Positions 11,032-23,130 are shown, numbered from the stretch's first letter. The stretch: DNA of 64,000 nt from Durusdinium trenchii (GCA_963970005.1 CAXAMN010021773.1:775665-839664), one strand, 5' to 3'. Made by a program: numbers and translations. The notes: a model not told the origin generated them from the letters alone.

Positions 11032-11614
11032 TTAATGGATCTTCCTATATGCGGGTGGTATGGGTTGAAATCCTTCACCAAATGCACAGTGTCATATGGT
11101 GCCCTGTCAGAACTGATGTGGCAGCTGTTTGTTTGGGCCGGGTCATGCTTGGGAGCAAAAGTAGGGAACGCCGAGCATCCACATGAAAAACATCCAAGCG
11201 CCGGAACACTGAAACCTCTTGGTCAACTTGGCATCTCAAAAAAACTGAAGACCACTGACTGAACCCCCCAAAGAAATCCAAAGAACTCAAGAACACCTCC
11301 AATGGATCTGCAGGACTGTGGGAATGTTAATCATGTGTTTTGGCCCATGATGTTGGTTTGTGCTGGTCACCATCCCTCCAATGATTACTCCTTTTCTCTA
11401 GACTAGAGATCGTTGTAAACACAACACGGATTCCAAACTTTTATGGGCACCTTAAATCAGTACTATTCAGTACTTCAATGTATTTCAGTATTTCAATTTA
11501 TTTCCATGCCCCTCCTAACTTGATCTCCCTCCCAAAAGGGAACGGGAATCTCCTTGCCCTCTTCTCACCCTTTATCCAAGAAACCAACTGCCCGTCTAAG
11601 ACGGTGCGAATCAC

Positions 11615-11831
11615 CTGTGCGCATCGCCCGCCGCCCGCCACCAACCGACCCCAGCTTCGTCGCAACCTCTTGCAGCTTGGACACACAAAATCCCCTTCCG
11701 TGACCACCTCAGCCACGTCGCCACTCACGGTGACCACGCGCGCCTGGGACACACTCGTGGAGGCCGTCCGGTGGGACAGGGGGGCCTTGCAGGTTCCGTC
11801 CGATCTCCGCATGACTTGCGCCGCGTTCGGT
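11615..11831 (-). CDS. Candidate exon with a CPSC motif
   Basis: The minus frame contains VMRRSDGTCKAPLSHRTAS, VVTVSGDVAEVV and FVCPSCKRLRRSWG, with strong GC3 bias. Acceptor TTGAG lies at 11,832-11,833 and a GTGATTC donor starts at 11,614. The CPSC pair could be half of a zinc site, but no partner pair is visible. The inverted-repeat element copy 2 lies 26 bp upstream in the putative intron. Confidence 0.6.
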
Positions 11832-11856
11832 CTCAAGCAGATCACCACTTCTATGC

Positions 11857-11965
11857 TAACCCTGGGAGTCAAAGACTATAAAAAGAACGGTCTTTAGGTG
11901 ACCCGAGTCTAGGAATATCCTTTACATGAGTCGGTCAAAATATAGTCTTTGGACTTCTAGGGCTA
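11857..11965. mobile_element. MITE- or introner-like element, copy 2
   Basis: This 109-bp element starts taaccctgggagtcaaagac and ends gtctttggacttctagggcta. The ends pair as imperfect ~25-bp inverted repeats. The interior matches the 8,630-8,744 copy with only a few differences. It sits just upstream of a minus-strand exon acceptor, so it is intronic if that exon is real. Confidence 0.75.
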
Positions 11966-12633
11966 AGTGTCTCTAAAGGAGCTCAAACAAGTGACCCCCC
12001 ACTGTTCTGACTCCGCATGTCCCAAAAAGCCGCACCATGGGCGCATGGCGGTTTTGGTAGCTGCATGTGTTGGTGACACCAAAGGGTGCCATGAGTTCCC
12101 CTCCGTCCAGATCTGCGCCCAAATGGCAACATCTCTCACAGCCCACACCCAAACTCCGCAAAAGCTTTTGCCCCTGGGATATGAACGAGGATCCGAAAAC
12201 GGACCATGTAGGACGAATCTCTGGCGATCTCGTCGCCAGTGGGTTCAGCATCCAGTCGGTGGCTTGGTAGGTTGGACCTCCCAAGAACGTCCTGAGCCAC
12301 ATCGACCAGCGGTTCTTTTCCCGAGCGCCTTCTTCTTGTCTTGCGGGCCTAGCTGGAAAACGGCAACGGCTTCTCTGTGGTATCTGTCAAAGGCAAACCG
12401 AATCACCCCCGCAAAGGTGTGGTGCTACAAAAAGAATAGAGCTCCCCCATCTTTGACATTCTTTGACACGTTCTCATGACGTCCGCAGCATCCTACAACA
12501 TGACAAAAGTCTCCCAGGTGGAAAAGACACCACTTCCCAAATCAACTGCTCAGTCTGGCATTGGCTCTGGCACCCATCTATGTCTATCACCGCTGCACCG
12601 TAGATGGTCGAAACAAACGGCACCGGATCGTAC

Positions 12634-12692
12634 CGGCTTGGCGTCCGGTGAGGAGTCGAAGCCCGGTGAGGAGTCGAACCGCTTCAGAGGTT
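12634..12692 (-). CDS. Small candidate exon with a tandem repeat
   Basis: The minus frame reads PLKRFDSSPGFDSSPDAKP, a tandem FDSSP duplication. It lies between a TGTGGAG acceptor and a GTACGATCC donor (G at 12,633). It is short and weakly supported. Confidence 0.35.
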
Positions 12693-12699
12693 CTCCACA

Positions 12700-13948
12700 A
12701 ATACCTGCAATGGTTTGCTGCAAAGACCATGTTCCTCTACAAACAAGGGGGGATCTCCACTTCAATGTTGGTTGCAGGGAGGGGTAGATGTAAGATGGCT
12801 TCAATGCTCCGAGGACAGGGGAATTATAGTGCATTCATTTTTTTTTCGCGCCTTAATGGTGGTGATCAAGAAAATGCATTTTGTGTGTGGCTGATGGGTC
12901 AAGCATGGTGTGTATGGGTGACGGCAAAATCATGACCATCATTTTGGACCTGATTTTGCAAGATGTTGCACTAATATAAAACAAACATGATGCCGCGGTC
13001 CCTATTAATTAGAAGGAGCTTTTGCTTGGGATTTTCTGTGAAATCTATTACCTGAGATGACTATAGAGCATCCCATGCATTGGTGGCCCCTGGTGACCCA
13101 CCCCACTCGCACCTAGCGCCACACGCTTGAAGAGGATGCCATCGGGTGAATCACCTAGCGCCGCTAGCAGCGACAGCCACGAAACCTCATTGCAGCCGCT
13201 CTGTTTCCGACCCAAATCTGGATCACATGTGCTGTCGGCTAGTTCTAGATTCTATAGGGATTATCGAGCGGCCAGAACTGGAAAACCAACCCAATAAACA
13301 TCAATAAACCTTTGGCTCTGGATGTGTAGTTTCGTCTGCCCTGACTAACGTATATGACCAGCCAAATGCTTAAGCATCTTAAGCAACCATGGCTGTGATT
13401 GGTTAACCCATGTCAAACCTCGGGTATGTGAGGATGTGGCTCGCCGGTGGCTTTCACACCTTGTTGTGATCGGGGCCTCTCAAGAGTATATAGGCTAATG
13501 GGACTGGGCATCCATGGGCATCCTGTTTTCCATGGACCGGATGGAATCAATTTGCTTTTTGATGTTTTTTGGAATGTCTTCGGTTCACTGTCCAACCGTA
13601 GCAGTTGAATATAGTTGAATAGCTCACACTCGTGACCGACTGTGGACTTTGGACCCATGTTGAGAATCCTGTCAGCTGTCAGCTGAGTCCTGTAAGCTCA
13701 GCATATTGACCATCTTCCCTCACAGGACACTAATTCCCAACGATAGGGATGTATCGAAATTCCTTCATCCCAAACCATCCATCTCTTCCCACGTAGGCCA
13801 AGCATTTATACAGTTTCAGTTTAGGTTCGCACAATTCCCAAGCAAGGTGGTTTATATAGACCCCAATGTAAAAGACATCTTTGGGTGCCAGTACCATTTG
13901 CTCACCTCTGACACCACCCAAAAACACTCCGAAATGAAGACTTTACAC
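12700..13948. other. No gene recognised
   Basis: This is an AT-richer stretch with short ORFs and no splice-supported GC-biased segment. It is probably intron. Confidence 0.4.
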
Positions 13949-14053
13949 TCCCGCCCAGGTCGAATGGCACCCGGGTCGTCAGACGCTTCCTCCTCCGTCG
14001 CCACCAGGGTCCATGGGTCGTCAGAGGGGTAGACACTCCCGGCACGGTTCGTC
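13949..14053 (-). CDS. Candidate exon, acidic
   Basis: The minus frame contains YPSDDPWTLVATEEEASDDP, with GC-biased third positions. It lies between a GTGAAG acceptor and a GTGTAAAG donor (G at 13,948). An upstream in-frame TGA requires the splice. It shares a DDP motif with the 19,468-19,544 exon. Function unknown. Confidence 0.55.
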
Positions 14054-14556
14054 CTTCACGGCCGCCCCGATCCGACCTGGAGAGTCGCCCCCACTATTCG
14101 CCTGGGCGGAGTGAAGCGGTCCTTTCTTCGCCCCGAGAGGTTGAGGTGGGGGGTGTCGGTATAGGCGATGCTCACTGGCTCTGCAAACATCCTTTTTTGT
14201 TGGGGGGGCGGGTGAGGATGGATTATCATAACATGATGTATGTGGTTAGGCCATATTATATGTTTATATATGTTCCCCACATCTCAACAAATCAGGGTCA
14301 GTCATCCACAAGCTCAAGACTGAGCTCAAGATGTCACCCTGTCTTTGGAGTTGGACAAACCTTTGGAGTTGGACAAACCTTGCACGGTGAAAGCTCTTGG
14401 GCAATTACTGGGTGAGGGCCAACAAACAAGGACCATAACGCCCCCCAATTACTCAAACTGCCGGTCTGAAACATGGAATACCCTCGACTTGGTGGGGGCC
14501 ATGGTGCCAAACCCTTGCGCCCCCGCGCCAACCATCCCCAGCCAGGCGAAATACAC

Positions 14557-14690
14557 CTCCAAACTTCCAAGAACTCGGTTGGCGCCTTCTCTTTGGGCGA
14601 CGGGGTAATGCTCTTCCGCTTCTTCTTGTTGTTCTCCGGGTCCTCTTGGCGCGAGGAGATCGGTGGAGCGTGGGTCATGGTGGGTTCTTC
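14557..14690 (-). CDS. Candidate exon, Lys-rich NLS-like
   Basis: The minus frame contains SSRQEDPENNKKKRKS, TPSPKEKAPTEFLEVW, with a KKKRK run resembling a nuclear localisation signal. The donor is GTGTATTT (G at 14,556). An ATG at 14,678 could be a start, or the exon may begin upstream. Codon usage is strongly biased to C/G. Confidence 0.6.
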
Positions 14691-15723
14691 TTCGGGGGGA
14701 AGACGGTTTCTCCGAATTGAAGGTGGAGAGAAGCGAACTCACACCTCACTCACTCACTCACGGGCTCACGAAATGGGTGGAGTGTGGGGTCAAAGGATTG
14801 GATGGAGCCTGGGGCCTGTTGCGAACATCTTCTCCTCACCTGACTCCTTAGTCCTGTGGTTCTTCCCTCTCACAAGGGGAACCCATGGGTTGGGCCAATG
14901 GGAACCCCACCCCATTCCCCACCTGTGGTTCTTCAAAAGATCCTTCACATTCTCCCAGTGAATGACATCAAACCACCACAAGTTGACGCCACCCTGCCCA
15001 CAGCGCCCAGTTGACGCGGCGGGGCTGATTGGAGTCCTCCTCGATCTTCCCGCTGGGCGAGCTCGGTTTCCGGTCGGCCATCGCTTGTTGATAGGCCAAG
15101 ACCTGAACAGAGTTGGTGTTTGCCCCAGGCATCAGGGGGGGTTGCTTGGTGAAAACCTGTCTTCATGGTTTCCAGTGCCAGGGAGAACAGCTCCCACTCG
15201 CTTGATCTGCTACAGAACGTTCATTCACATCAACACCCATGTCCAAGCGACCGACAGACGCAATTCCCTAAGGGTCCATGACCATCCTGAGGACGTCCGA
15301 ACTCACCTCCAAGACCATCCTCAGGAGGTACTTGGACCCTATGGGATTTGAAAAGGACCAAACAAAACGATCCATACGACTCCTTGTCTTCGAGTCTACA
15401 ATCGACGGTCAGTTCTGAGGTACCCTGAGGCCCGACGTCCGCGGTTCAACTTCTTCGGTGAAATTATATGATCTGTCTCCACTTTCAAGATAAGATACAG
15501 TACTCCTGTTTGTGGGAGAGATACGTTATTGTTTCGATAGGTGCAAGGGATTCGGGATTCTTGAAGGTTCCCAAGATTACAGTATATAGAACATCCCATT
15601 CAACCCAACCCCGGGAAAAACAAAACCATAAGAACAAAAACAACACATAAAGACATAATAAAGGGTCCTTGAGTCAGAGTCCTTGCCTTACTCCTTGACT
15701 CCTTCCCCATCTGACCCTCCAAC

Positions 15724-15900
15724 CTGCACGCCCGGCGCATCCGACCGCAGTCGCCTCGCCTCCTCCTCGTCGGGATGCCGATCCAACTTAGGGCCTGGAG
15801 CGATCGCACGCTCCTTGGCTCCCCGCACGCGCGTCCTGGCGGAGACCGCGCAGTCCGAGCGGAGAAGCATCGGAGGCTCCGCGCGGTCCGAGCGCGGAGA
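15724..15900 (-). CDS. Candidate exon, Arg/Glu-rich
   Basis: The minus frame contains SARTRVRGAKERAIAPGP and DRHPDEEEARRLRSDAPG, ending at a CAG/GTTGGAG donor (G at 15,723). GC3 bias is very high. The 5' limit is uncertain because a short internal duplication (gctcggac.gcgcgg) lies there. It is probably a charged helical segment. Confidence 0.55.
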
Positions 15901-16174
15901 GTGGAGCGGAGGGGAGCGAAAACGAAGAGACGAAGGGGGGAAGATGTGTTTGATCCTGTCCCTTTTCTATGCATTTTCTTTGCTGCTGGGAGGTATGGAC
16001 ATAATCGCTATTAAGTGCATGGACATATTTTGGCCTGTCTTTCTCCACGATGCTTCAAAGTTGGAGTGAGATGTCTTTTAAGGCTAGAAAGCTGTTGGCC
16101 TCAAGCCTTGGTGTCACAGTTGTGGAGCTCCAACAAAAGGCACCGGGTCTCCCTAGTTCACCTGGGCCTCAGCC

Positions 16175-16276
16175 CTTGGATGGGACGCCCTTTTCCGGGG
16201 GACAGCGGCCCGTCCTCCGGTTCACGAGGAACTCTTGCTCGAACTCCCGCTCGAGCTGAGCCTGACCAGGGAGCTG
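16175..16276 (-). CDS. Candidate exon, Gln/Glu helix
   Basis: After a CTTCAG acceptor (16,277-16,278) the minus frame reads QLPGQAQLEREFEQEFLVNR and continues to a TGA. A GTCCCA donor lies shortly before that stop. The segment looks like an amphipathic helix. Function unknown. Confidence 0.5.
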
Positions 16277-17041
16277 CTGAAGTGTGGCTCAAAGTCATCT
16301 GGACCAGGGGAGTAGCATGGAGTAGCAAGGCAGCTTTTTCGCTCGGAAGAGTTCCAACCTTCTTGCCTTTTTGCCGGATTTTGCGGGTTCAGGCGTTGGT
16401 CGTCCTGAGAAGTGCTAGCTGCTAGATTCATCAACTGATTGAGTCTGGATTTATGAAGAACATGATTGGGATTGGAGTTCTTGGAATTATAGAGATATAT
16501 ATCCCCTGGTGCTTTTACTTTCACAAGGGTGTTTGGGCGTGTGAGCGTGTGACGAAAGCTGGAGGGTCCTTGGGGAAGGGCACAGCGCAAGCTTGTCAAG
16601 CAGGTCTTCCCGTCTTATCCTGTCTTCCTTCCTTCCTTCCTTCCAGATGCGGGACTGTTTGCACCAAGCAGCTGAAGCAAATAGTGCTTTCAGAGGTTCA
16701 ATGGCACAGACCCCAAGATGTCCTAAACAGATGGGATTCCACATAAACTACCAAACTTCGGGACTCTGGACCGTGCTATCTACTCTGAGAAGAAAACACA
16801 GTGCAGACTTGATCACAGGAAAAATGCACACAAAGACACAAGGGATCAGCCATTTTTCCAGGTGAACTTGGATGGTGGATTGAAGTGGTTTCTCTCCCAA
16901 AACGACAAAACATGGTCGAACAACTTGGCCTTTGATCTGGAACATTAATATTGGTGACGGTTGTATTGTTTCACACTGATTGTCTTGACAGTTTGGTGGA
17001 GGCATATAATGCATGATCCGTGCAAACACATCAAGAACAAC

Positions 17042-17217
17042 CCTGGATCATCCTGGATAACTGGTCCGCAGCGTCTTGGAAGGGCAGCCCTGCTTCGCGC
17101 GCAGAAGGGAACGCCGCGAAATGCGGCGCCGTTGGTTCTGCCTGATCCTCCTCCTCCGAAACCTTCTCTGGCTTGGGCCTGGCCTCGGAGGGGTGGGCTC
17201 GAGGGAACTGAACCGAA
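17042..17217 (-). CDS. Candidate exon, unknown protein
   Basis: The minus frame contains EARPKPEKVSEEEDQAEP, PHFAAFPSAREAG and FQDAADQLSRMIQ, with good GC3 bias. Acceptor GGTTCAG lies at 17,218-17,219 and a GTTGTTC donor starts at 17,041. It is acidic/proline-rich and then helical. No family was recognised. Confidence 0.6.
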
Positions 17218-17547
17218 GGAGCTAATCGGAGCCAGACCCCCTGCGGGGCTTTGTCTCCCTATTTAATCGGTGCCATCAGTGCGCAAACTGTTGGAGTCAT
17301 ATATTGTTGGACAGGGAAGTTCTTCAGGGGTCTAGAAATGGCATAGAATGGCCGCCTCGCAGTCCAGGCATTGGTGATCGAGGCTTTGGTATGAGAGAAG
17401 GACAACTGAAACACATCTGAGATCTTTCGAGGTCTTGGTCCCTTCCGTGTGGGGTCTTCAATAGGTCTGGGAAAGGTCTGGAATGGCATCCTCAAAGGCA
17501 AAAGCTTCAGGAACAAGCGCTGCGCAATGAGACGTGTGCACGTTAAC

Positions 17548-17662
17548 TCCTTCCCCCCAGCTGTCGCAGTCTTTACCGCAGCTGACATTGCGGTAGGCGT
17601 TTGGGCTGAACCGTTGCTCAACCACCGCAAGCTTACATGGCTGTGGGTCAAAACCACAAAAC
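17548..17662 (-). CDS. Candidate exon, cysteine-containing
   Basis: After a TCAAG acceptor the minus frame reads FCGFDPQPCKLAVVEQRFSP, then NVSCGKDCDSWGEG, with four cysteines and an N-linked-type NVS site. A GTTAAC donor follows (G at 17,547), and the same frame remains open to a TGA near 17,460. It looks like an extracellular cysteine-stabilised segment. A different minus frame is also open here for 132 codons (17,259-17,657). Confidence 0.5.
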
Positions 17663-18322
17663 CTTGATTGACCTACCTGGAAGGTCGTTCATTACATGGT
17701 TTCTCTTGGATTTGCTTAGGGGAACCTGAAAGCAAGACATCTTCCAAATGGGAGCCTTCACCAAACCCCAGGTTCTCAAGCTCCGTGGTAGACCACCAAA
17801 GCGTCGCGACGGTTTTGTGCGGGAGGGCGTGTGCGTCCGACCCAGGTGGTGCGACGAAGTCGACTCTGCAGCGGTTGACGTTCCATGACTGCAGGTATCA
17901 AGCTGGTATACAGCTGGGCAGGTATCAAGGTCATGCTGACCATCGTTGACTTTTCACCATGACCTGTCAAGCTACTTGCAGGTTGAAAAGCACATGATAC
18001 GGCTGTGTGTCCACGAAGCTTTGTTGCACAAGGAGGCCAGAACTTACTGAGCTTACTCCATGCAATTCCCTCCTGCTTCTGGAGGACTTCCACGTGTTCT
18101 TCTGTCTTCTTCCTCGGCAAAAAGTACATGGGTGATGGTTGTGGGTGATGAACAGCTCCCAAGGGCTGGTTGGTCCTTCAGCTCAGGCTGGTTGGTGGTT
18201 TCAACCCACATATTCAATCATCCCAAGTTAAAGGTTGAACATCAAAAATATAAATGGACACCACCACTCTCAAAGGAAAGCTGGTTGGCACCTCATGCTC
18301 ACGTCATTCACCGGTTTCAGAC

Positions 18323-18465
18323 CCTCCGGAGGCCCCAGACTCCCCAGCCCCCCGAGCCCTCCGCAGCTCGGTTCCCGAAACCGCGAGGCTCGTCGCTCCT
18401 CAGGTCCCCCGAACGAGATCGAAGCTCTCCGGCGCGTAGGAGGTGGCCTTGGAAGGCGCTGCCAC
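18323..18465 (-). CDS. Candidate exon, frame ambiguous
   Basis: This GC-rich segment lies between a GCTCAG acceptor and a GTCTGA donor (G at 18,322). One frame reads WQRLPRPPPTRRRAS, which resembles the start of a kelch blade. Another reads HLLRAGELRSRSGDLRSDEP. Neither can be preferred with confidence. Confidence 0.4.
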
Positions 18466-19199
18466 CTGAGCAGCGAAGTGCAGTGCAGCGATGGTGGTTG
18501 GGGGTCCGCCCCCCCAAGGTCGGGAAAGGATCGGGGAGGCTTTGATTCATGCCAGTGATCCAGGTGATCACAAACATCATCCACGGAAAGAACTTGAATT
18601 GTTCACAACCTGGGAGGTATCCCCTCCCAAGCAACAAGGGCCGTCAAAGGCCACCTGTGGCAACAGTTCTGCCCAAAGACCATGGGATGGTGGTGGAGTC
18701 AGAATTAGTAGTCGGAAGTGCTTTTTTCTTACCGGTTTAGGATGGTTGAGGTGATGAACAGCGAGACCTCCTTCCAAGCTTCTTGGAGTGGATTTTTGTG
18801 CTTTCTTCCATGGCTATAACAGTTTGGGGGTGTATTCCCCAATGGGAGTGCATCACCGATAACGCAGTCTAATGTTGACTGGACATTCCTAGAGCACTCT
18901 AATTATATTGGAGAATGGACTTGAGAACAAATTACATCAAAGTACTGCTCAAATTACTGCCAATCAAAACACATGGCTTGTTGGACCCCCACTTGGGTCG
19001 CAACAAGAGAGATATCCACTGGTGCTCACGCAAAACACCAGTGCCCACACACACATAAATTCCTGCTCTTCCTGCAGTAAAAGGTCCATCCATGTTCCAA
19101 TCCCTAGGGCTCCAGCCGGACCTCCTCAGAAGGTGGACACTCCTGGCACCCACCCCAGTCCCACCTTCTCAGGTTCGGTACTTGGAGCGGGATTGGGAC

Positions 19200-19366
19200 C
19201 TCGTCGAATCGTTCGCCCCAAGGAGCCTTCGTCCTTCCAAACCCACGGGATGCCGCCGATCCTTGGGCTCCCCAGGCGGAGCCGTAGATGTATTGATGGA
19301 TCGCCCGCCGCGCGCCGTAACGGACCTCCGGCGCCGCGGCCGGTGCCACGGCGGAGCTCGAGTTGG
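19200..19366 (-). CDS. Candidate exon, unknown protein
   Basis: The minus frame contains AVAPAAAPEVRYGARRAIHQ, YIYGSAWGAQGSAASRGFG and WGERFDE, with nearly all third bases C or G. It lies between an ACCGCAG acceptor (19,367-19,368) and a GTCCCAA donor (G at 19,199). This is a well-supported exon without family assignment. Confidence 0.6.
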
Positions 19367-19467
19367 CTGCGGTCTTCCGGATCCATGGCTTAGACTTACA
19401 CCCCCGAGTGAACTAACATAGACCCTGACTGGCTGGCCCCCCTGGAAGATAGTTTTCCTCTACCAAC

Positions 19468-19544
19468 CGACGTGGTGTACTCAGGGTCCATGGGATCGTC
19501 TTCGGTGTAAGCAACGTTCCAACTCCAGCGGTTCCAAAGGGGTG
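19468..19544 (-). CDS. Candidate exon, Trp-rich
   Basis: After ATGGATAG (acceptor 19,545-19,546) the minus frame reads PLWNRWSWNVAYTEDDPMDP and ends at a GTTGGTAG donor (G at 19,467). The upstream intron end matches that of the 5586-5759 exon. Function unknown. Confidence 0.5.
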
Positions 19545-19966
19545 CTATCCATGAAGGCTAGGGACGCCCAGGACATCCACTCACTGGATGGGACTTAAAC
19601 ACCTGCCCTTTTGTGCCTCCTGGCTATTCAATTTAGATCCATTGAGGTCCAGATCTTTCGATTCGCCAGTCGTATCTGGAGCTCCTGACGTACTCCTCGT
19701 GGTCCAAGACGAAGGCCGTCTGCGTCATGGACAAAATGATGAGGTCTGACCTTCCGACTGGTCGCTGCCGCGTGGGTCAGGTGCATGAGATGGCATGTGC
19801 AGGAGATGGTTGCGGGTCAAAAGCACGGTAAGGCAGGGCAGGGCGGTCAGTAAAACTATCGGAAGGTAGGCCACACACACATACGCAAACACTTCATGTA
19901 TGAAACACTCATATGCCTATGCCTACCTTGGCCTCTTTTCAACCACCCCTGTCTGTATGCCAATAC

Positions 19967-20100
19967 CTCAGTCCCGACCGTCTGGGGGGGATCGTGTGGC
20001 CGAAGTGACGTGGTTCGGCTGGCCGCAGCTCGACCCGCGGCCGGGCGGTTCGGCTGATGGACATGAGCGAAGCACCCACAGCACGATGGTCTTCCAAACA
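19967..20100 (-). CDS. Candidate exon, two usable frames
   Basis: This GC-biased minus segment ends at a GTATTGG donor (G at 19,966). One frame reads GCFAHVHQPNRPAAGRAAAS; the other reads GASLMSISRTARPRVELRP and EPRHFGHTIPP. Both are plausible. The acceptor is probably one of the AG sites near 20,100-20,118. Confidence 0.4.
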
Positions 20101-20968
20101 CTCCATCCCTGTCACACTCCAGGCTTAAGAGATCATATATGTCCGAAAAGGCTTCACCACTAAACACAACCAAATTGTTGGCCATGCATTTTTGCTTGGA
20201 TCGTCTGGTTCTACAAACGGGGGAATCTTTCTGACTTCAAGTTTGCCGCATCTGAAGAAGCTGAAGAATACTGTCACATTGCAAACATTTGACTTCTGAA
20301 AGAACGATGCTTGCTTTCAACTCTATCACGCAGGGTGTACACGTGTACCCTCATCCTTTTTTCGCGCGGGCAAGGCTAACGGCTGGTCAGGCCAATGGGG
20401 ATTCCATGGATGAACACAAGAAACGGTCGATTGAAGGGTGCGGAACTGGCAACAAAGCGTGCTCGAGCGGGAGATAGGCAGCCATACTTCTGTCTGGGCC
20501 TTCTGTTTGCTGGTCTTTGAGGCTGTCGAATACCTTGGGGTCCTTTGGGTCAACTGCTGAACATTGAAAAAAGGGGTCGCAGGTCCACAAATGTCGAACG
20601 TCTTTTAATCGATTCTGGGCTAGAATCGTGGTTCTTGATGTTCTTAACGCACACCCGCTAAGGCTTCGTATACCATGGGCACATGAGGGTTGTGACTCGG
20701 TTCTGCCATGTGATGATTCATGTCCATCCGCCATCCAAACGCGTCAGAAAAGAGTTCGAACAAGGTCGTTGGAGAACTGAGGGAACTTGGAGTAAGTGTA
20801 ATAAGAGTCAAAACTTGAATCAAACTGTTCAAAGTCTTCTCCAAACGCTTTAGCCTGCTGCAGGTTATATAACCACTTGTTTTATTTAGCTTTGGTTACA
20901 TAACAAATCATGGAAACTGGACTTTGTGGCCCCTCCAAAAGAAGGCAAACATGCGGGTAGGTCAAACG
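20101..20968. other. No gene recognised
   Basis: Short ORFs only, with no GC-biased splice-bounded segment. Probably intron. Confidence 0.4.
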
Positions 20969-21211
20969 CTATAGCAAACCCAGCATGTCCATAACTTTGT
21001 TGGTGTCGGTGTTCTTCCAGTTCTTGGCATCCAGCTGCCGACATTCGAAAGGGACTTCCACTGGCACAGCGCGTTGCGCGAGCCAAGGCGCTGCGCCTTT
21101 GGCACCGCGCCTCCGTGTTGAAGACGCAGGTGCTCGCTGCGCTGCATCGCGCGGTCGCGTCGAGCACTGCAGAGTTTTGCAGCGCGCAATTGTTGGGATG
21201 ACATCCGTCAC
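20969..21211 (-). CDS. Candidate exon, possible C-terminus
   Basis: Two minus frames look coding. One ends naturally (VPFECRQLDAKNWKNTDTN, then KVMDMLGLL and stop). The other is better biased upstream (RAMQRSEHLRLQHGG, KAQRLGSRNALCQW). An exon boundary or a frameshift could lie between them. Confidence 0.4.
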   Translation of the reverse strand: MTDVIPTIARCKTLQCSTRPRDAAQRAPASSTRRRGAKGAAPWLAQRAVPVEVPFECRQLDAKNWKNTDTNKVMDMLGLL

Positions 21212-22102
21212 CGAACCAAAGAAATGCTCTGGAACCCCCTCTTAAGGGATCTTAAAGGTGTTGTATTCTTTGAAGGTTGAACCGATGACCACGAGTTGGG
21301 GATCCAAGTTTGGCAGGTCAAAGGGATCCAAGTTCGGTGTGGACGGACGATGAACCGAACTACTGAACCGGCGCTATGCATCATTGCAGCCGCCAAGCTT
21401 GGCATGGTGCCTTCTCTGATCCTTAGATGCGCACCATCCACTAACTCATACTAAATCCACTTGCTATGGGCTATGGGCTGCATGCGCGCTATGGGGAGGG
21501 GACTGATCACATCGGTCCCCAAAGCACTCGGAGAAGCATCATGTGCTGCAAAGCAATACTTCTTGACACCACCAAGCGAGAATTCCCTGCTTTGACCGTC
21601 CTGTATGTGATTTGATGCAATTGGATGCCCATGTGTATCAGATGTTTTACGCGTTTTGAACAATGCTTTGAGGTTTGTACCATACGCCACTGGAGGACGG
21701 AGACCATTAGATTGACATCTCCATGCCTGTAAGGACACCAACTGTTTGCCTGTATGAGAGAGCTGTGGAGCTCGAGGACTCCATCACCCTCCCAAGCTAA
21801 CCCAGCAAGCATCTTGTTGGCGTGCTTCCAAACCTGTCCGGTGAGTTGCTGGAACTTGCGGGAGGAAACTAGTAGGAAGCATACCGGCCGAAACTTCTCA
21901 CCACACCAAACCGCAAAAAGAACACATCCAAGATCGATGCCGTAGGCCCTATTTCCAGCAAACGCATCTCCCGCACCGCCCGGCATGTCCAGCACCAAGC
22001 TCCAACAAAAATAACACTGGCACCCCCTATATAATCCAAGGCTCCCCCTATGTCTTCCCGCTGCCCTCAGGCGCCCAGTGGTGCCTCTCAGGCACCTCTC
22101 AC
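21212..22102. other. No gene recognised
   Basis: A long minus frame (21,507-22,247) runs through, but its 3' two-thirds lack GC3 bias. It is probably intron read-through from the exon at 22,103. Confidence 0.4.
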
Positions 22103-22248
22103 GGGGCGCTCCACGGACCAAAGCTCCGCCCGGCGCGCCGACCCAAAGGTCCCCACGCTCCGCGCCCGGCGCTTCGGGCGCCGTGCCGGGTGCGGCTGCG
22201 TGGGTGCAGAAGGCGGTAAAGCGCGGAGATCCACCGGAGTGTACCATC
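22103..22248 (-). CDS. Candidate exon, Ala/Pro/Gly-rich
   Basis: Acceptor CCTGAG (22,249-22,250) and donor GTGAGAG (G at 22,102) bound a GC-biased minus frame containing PRFTAFCTHAAAPGTAPEAP and GDLWVGAPGG. Function unknown. Another frame (DGTLRWISALYRLLHPR) is open at the 5' end. Confidence 0.45.
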
Positions 22249-23130
22249 CTCAGGTGGAAGGATGATCCCTGCGTGATCCGAAGGTCCGAAGCACAGCTCG
22301 CAGTACAACACTTGCAAATTTGACAGCTTATGATGCCCGAGAGCAGGGGTCCGCTGGTGTATGCTAGTGTAACAGACTCAGCTGTTGAGGCAAATATCTA
22401 CCAAACATCTACTAAAGAATTTCACAAAGTCCATTGATTTGATAGTACCATAGATTCTACTTGCCGAGGATGATGATATATTTGCGGGCACTATAAATAA
22501 TATATACTAGCAGCCTAGCAAGAAACCAACTTTATCTCAAAGGCCCATGCACCCGGGTCTTTCAAATCCCACAACAACAAATGCCAAACTGGCTTGTTTG
22601 GACATGGGACTGGCGAGGAGCTAGGCCAAAGGTGAGGTGAGTTTTTTGAACACCCTTGGCCGAGGGTGAGATTCATTCCACAATGGTTGCCTGGGGTGGG
22701 GGATGTCATCTCATTTCACCACGTGCTCAATACATCTCAATACAACGCTATAGGGCATGCTATGGCCAACCACCAGCGACAAACCGGCATATACCAACTT
22801 CAAAGTTTGGATTGGCCAACTCCAAGACCACAGGTCTCCAAACAACAAACCATGTCTGTCCGGTCCGTCCATTTCCTTGCACTAACCTGAGCCCACTCAC
22901 CCCATGTGAGCCAATCTCCCACGAAGTCGTTCACTTGAAACCCTCCTGGAACCATCAGGAACTGTACCCAAACACTCCATGGGACTAGTAATATTCACAT
23001 AACCCTTGACCCCACTGTTGCAGCACCCCTGGCCCCATCGGTCCCTCCGACAATCTGGTCCTTAAAGGTATATTCTACCAGTCCCTAGAGCCAGTCTTCT
23101 GGAGTCTTTGCGGTCCCCAATTCCGCCCGC
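22249..23130. other. No gene recognised
   Basis: AT-richer, with only short ORFs. Probably intron. Confidence 0.4.
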
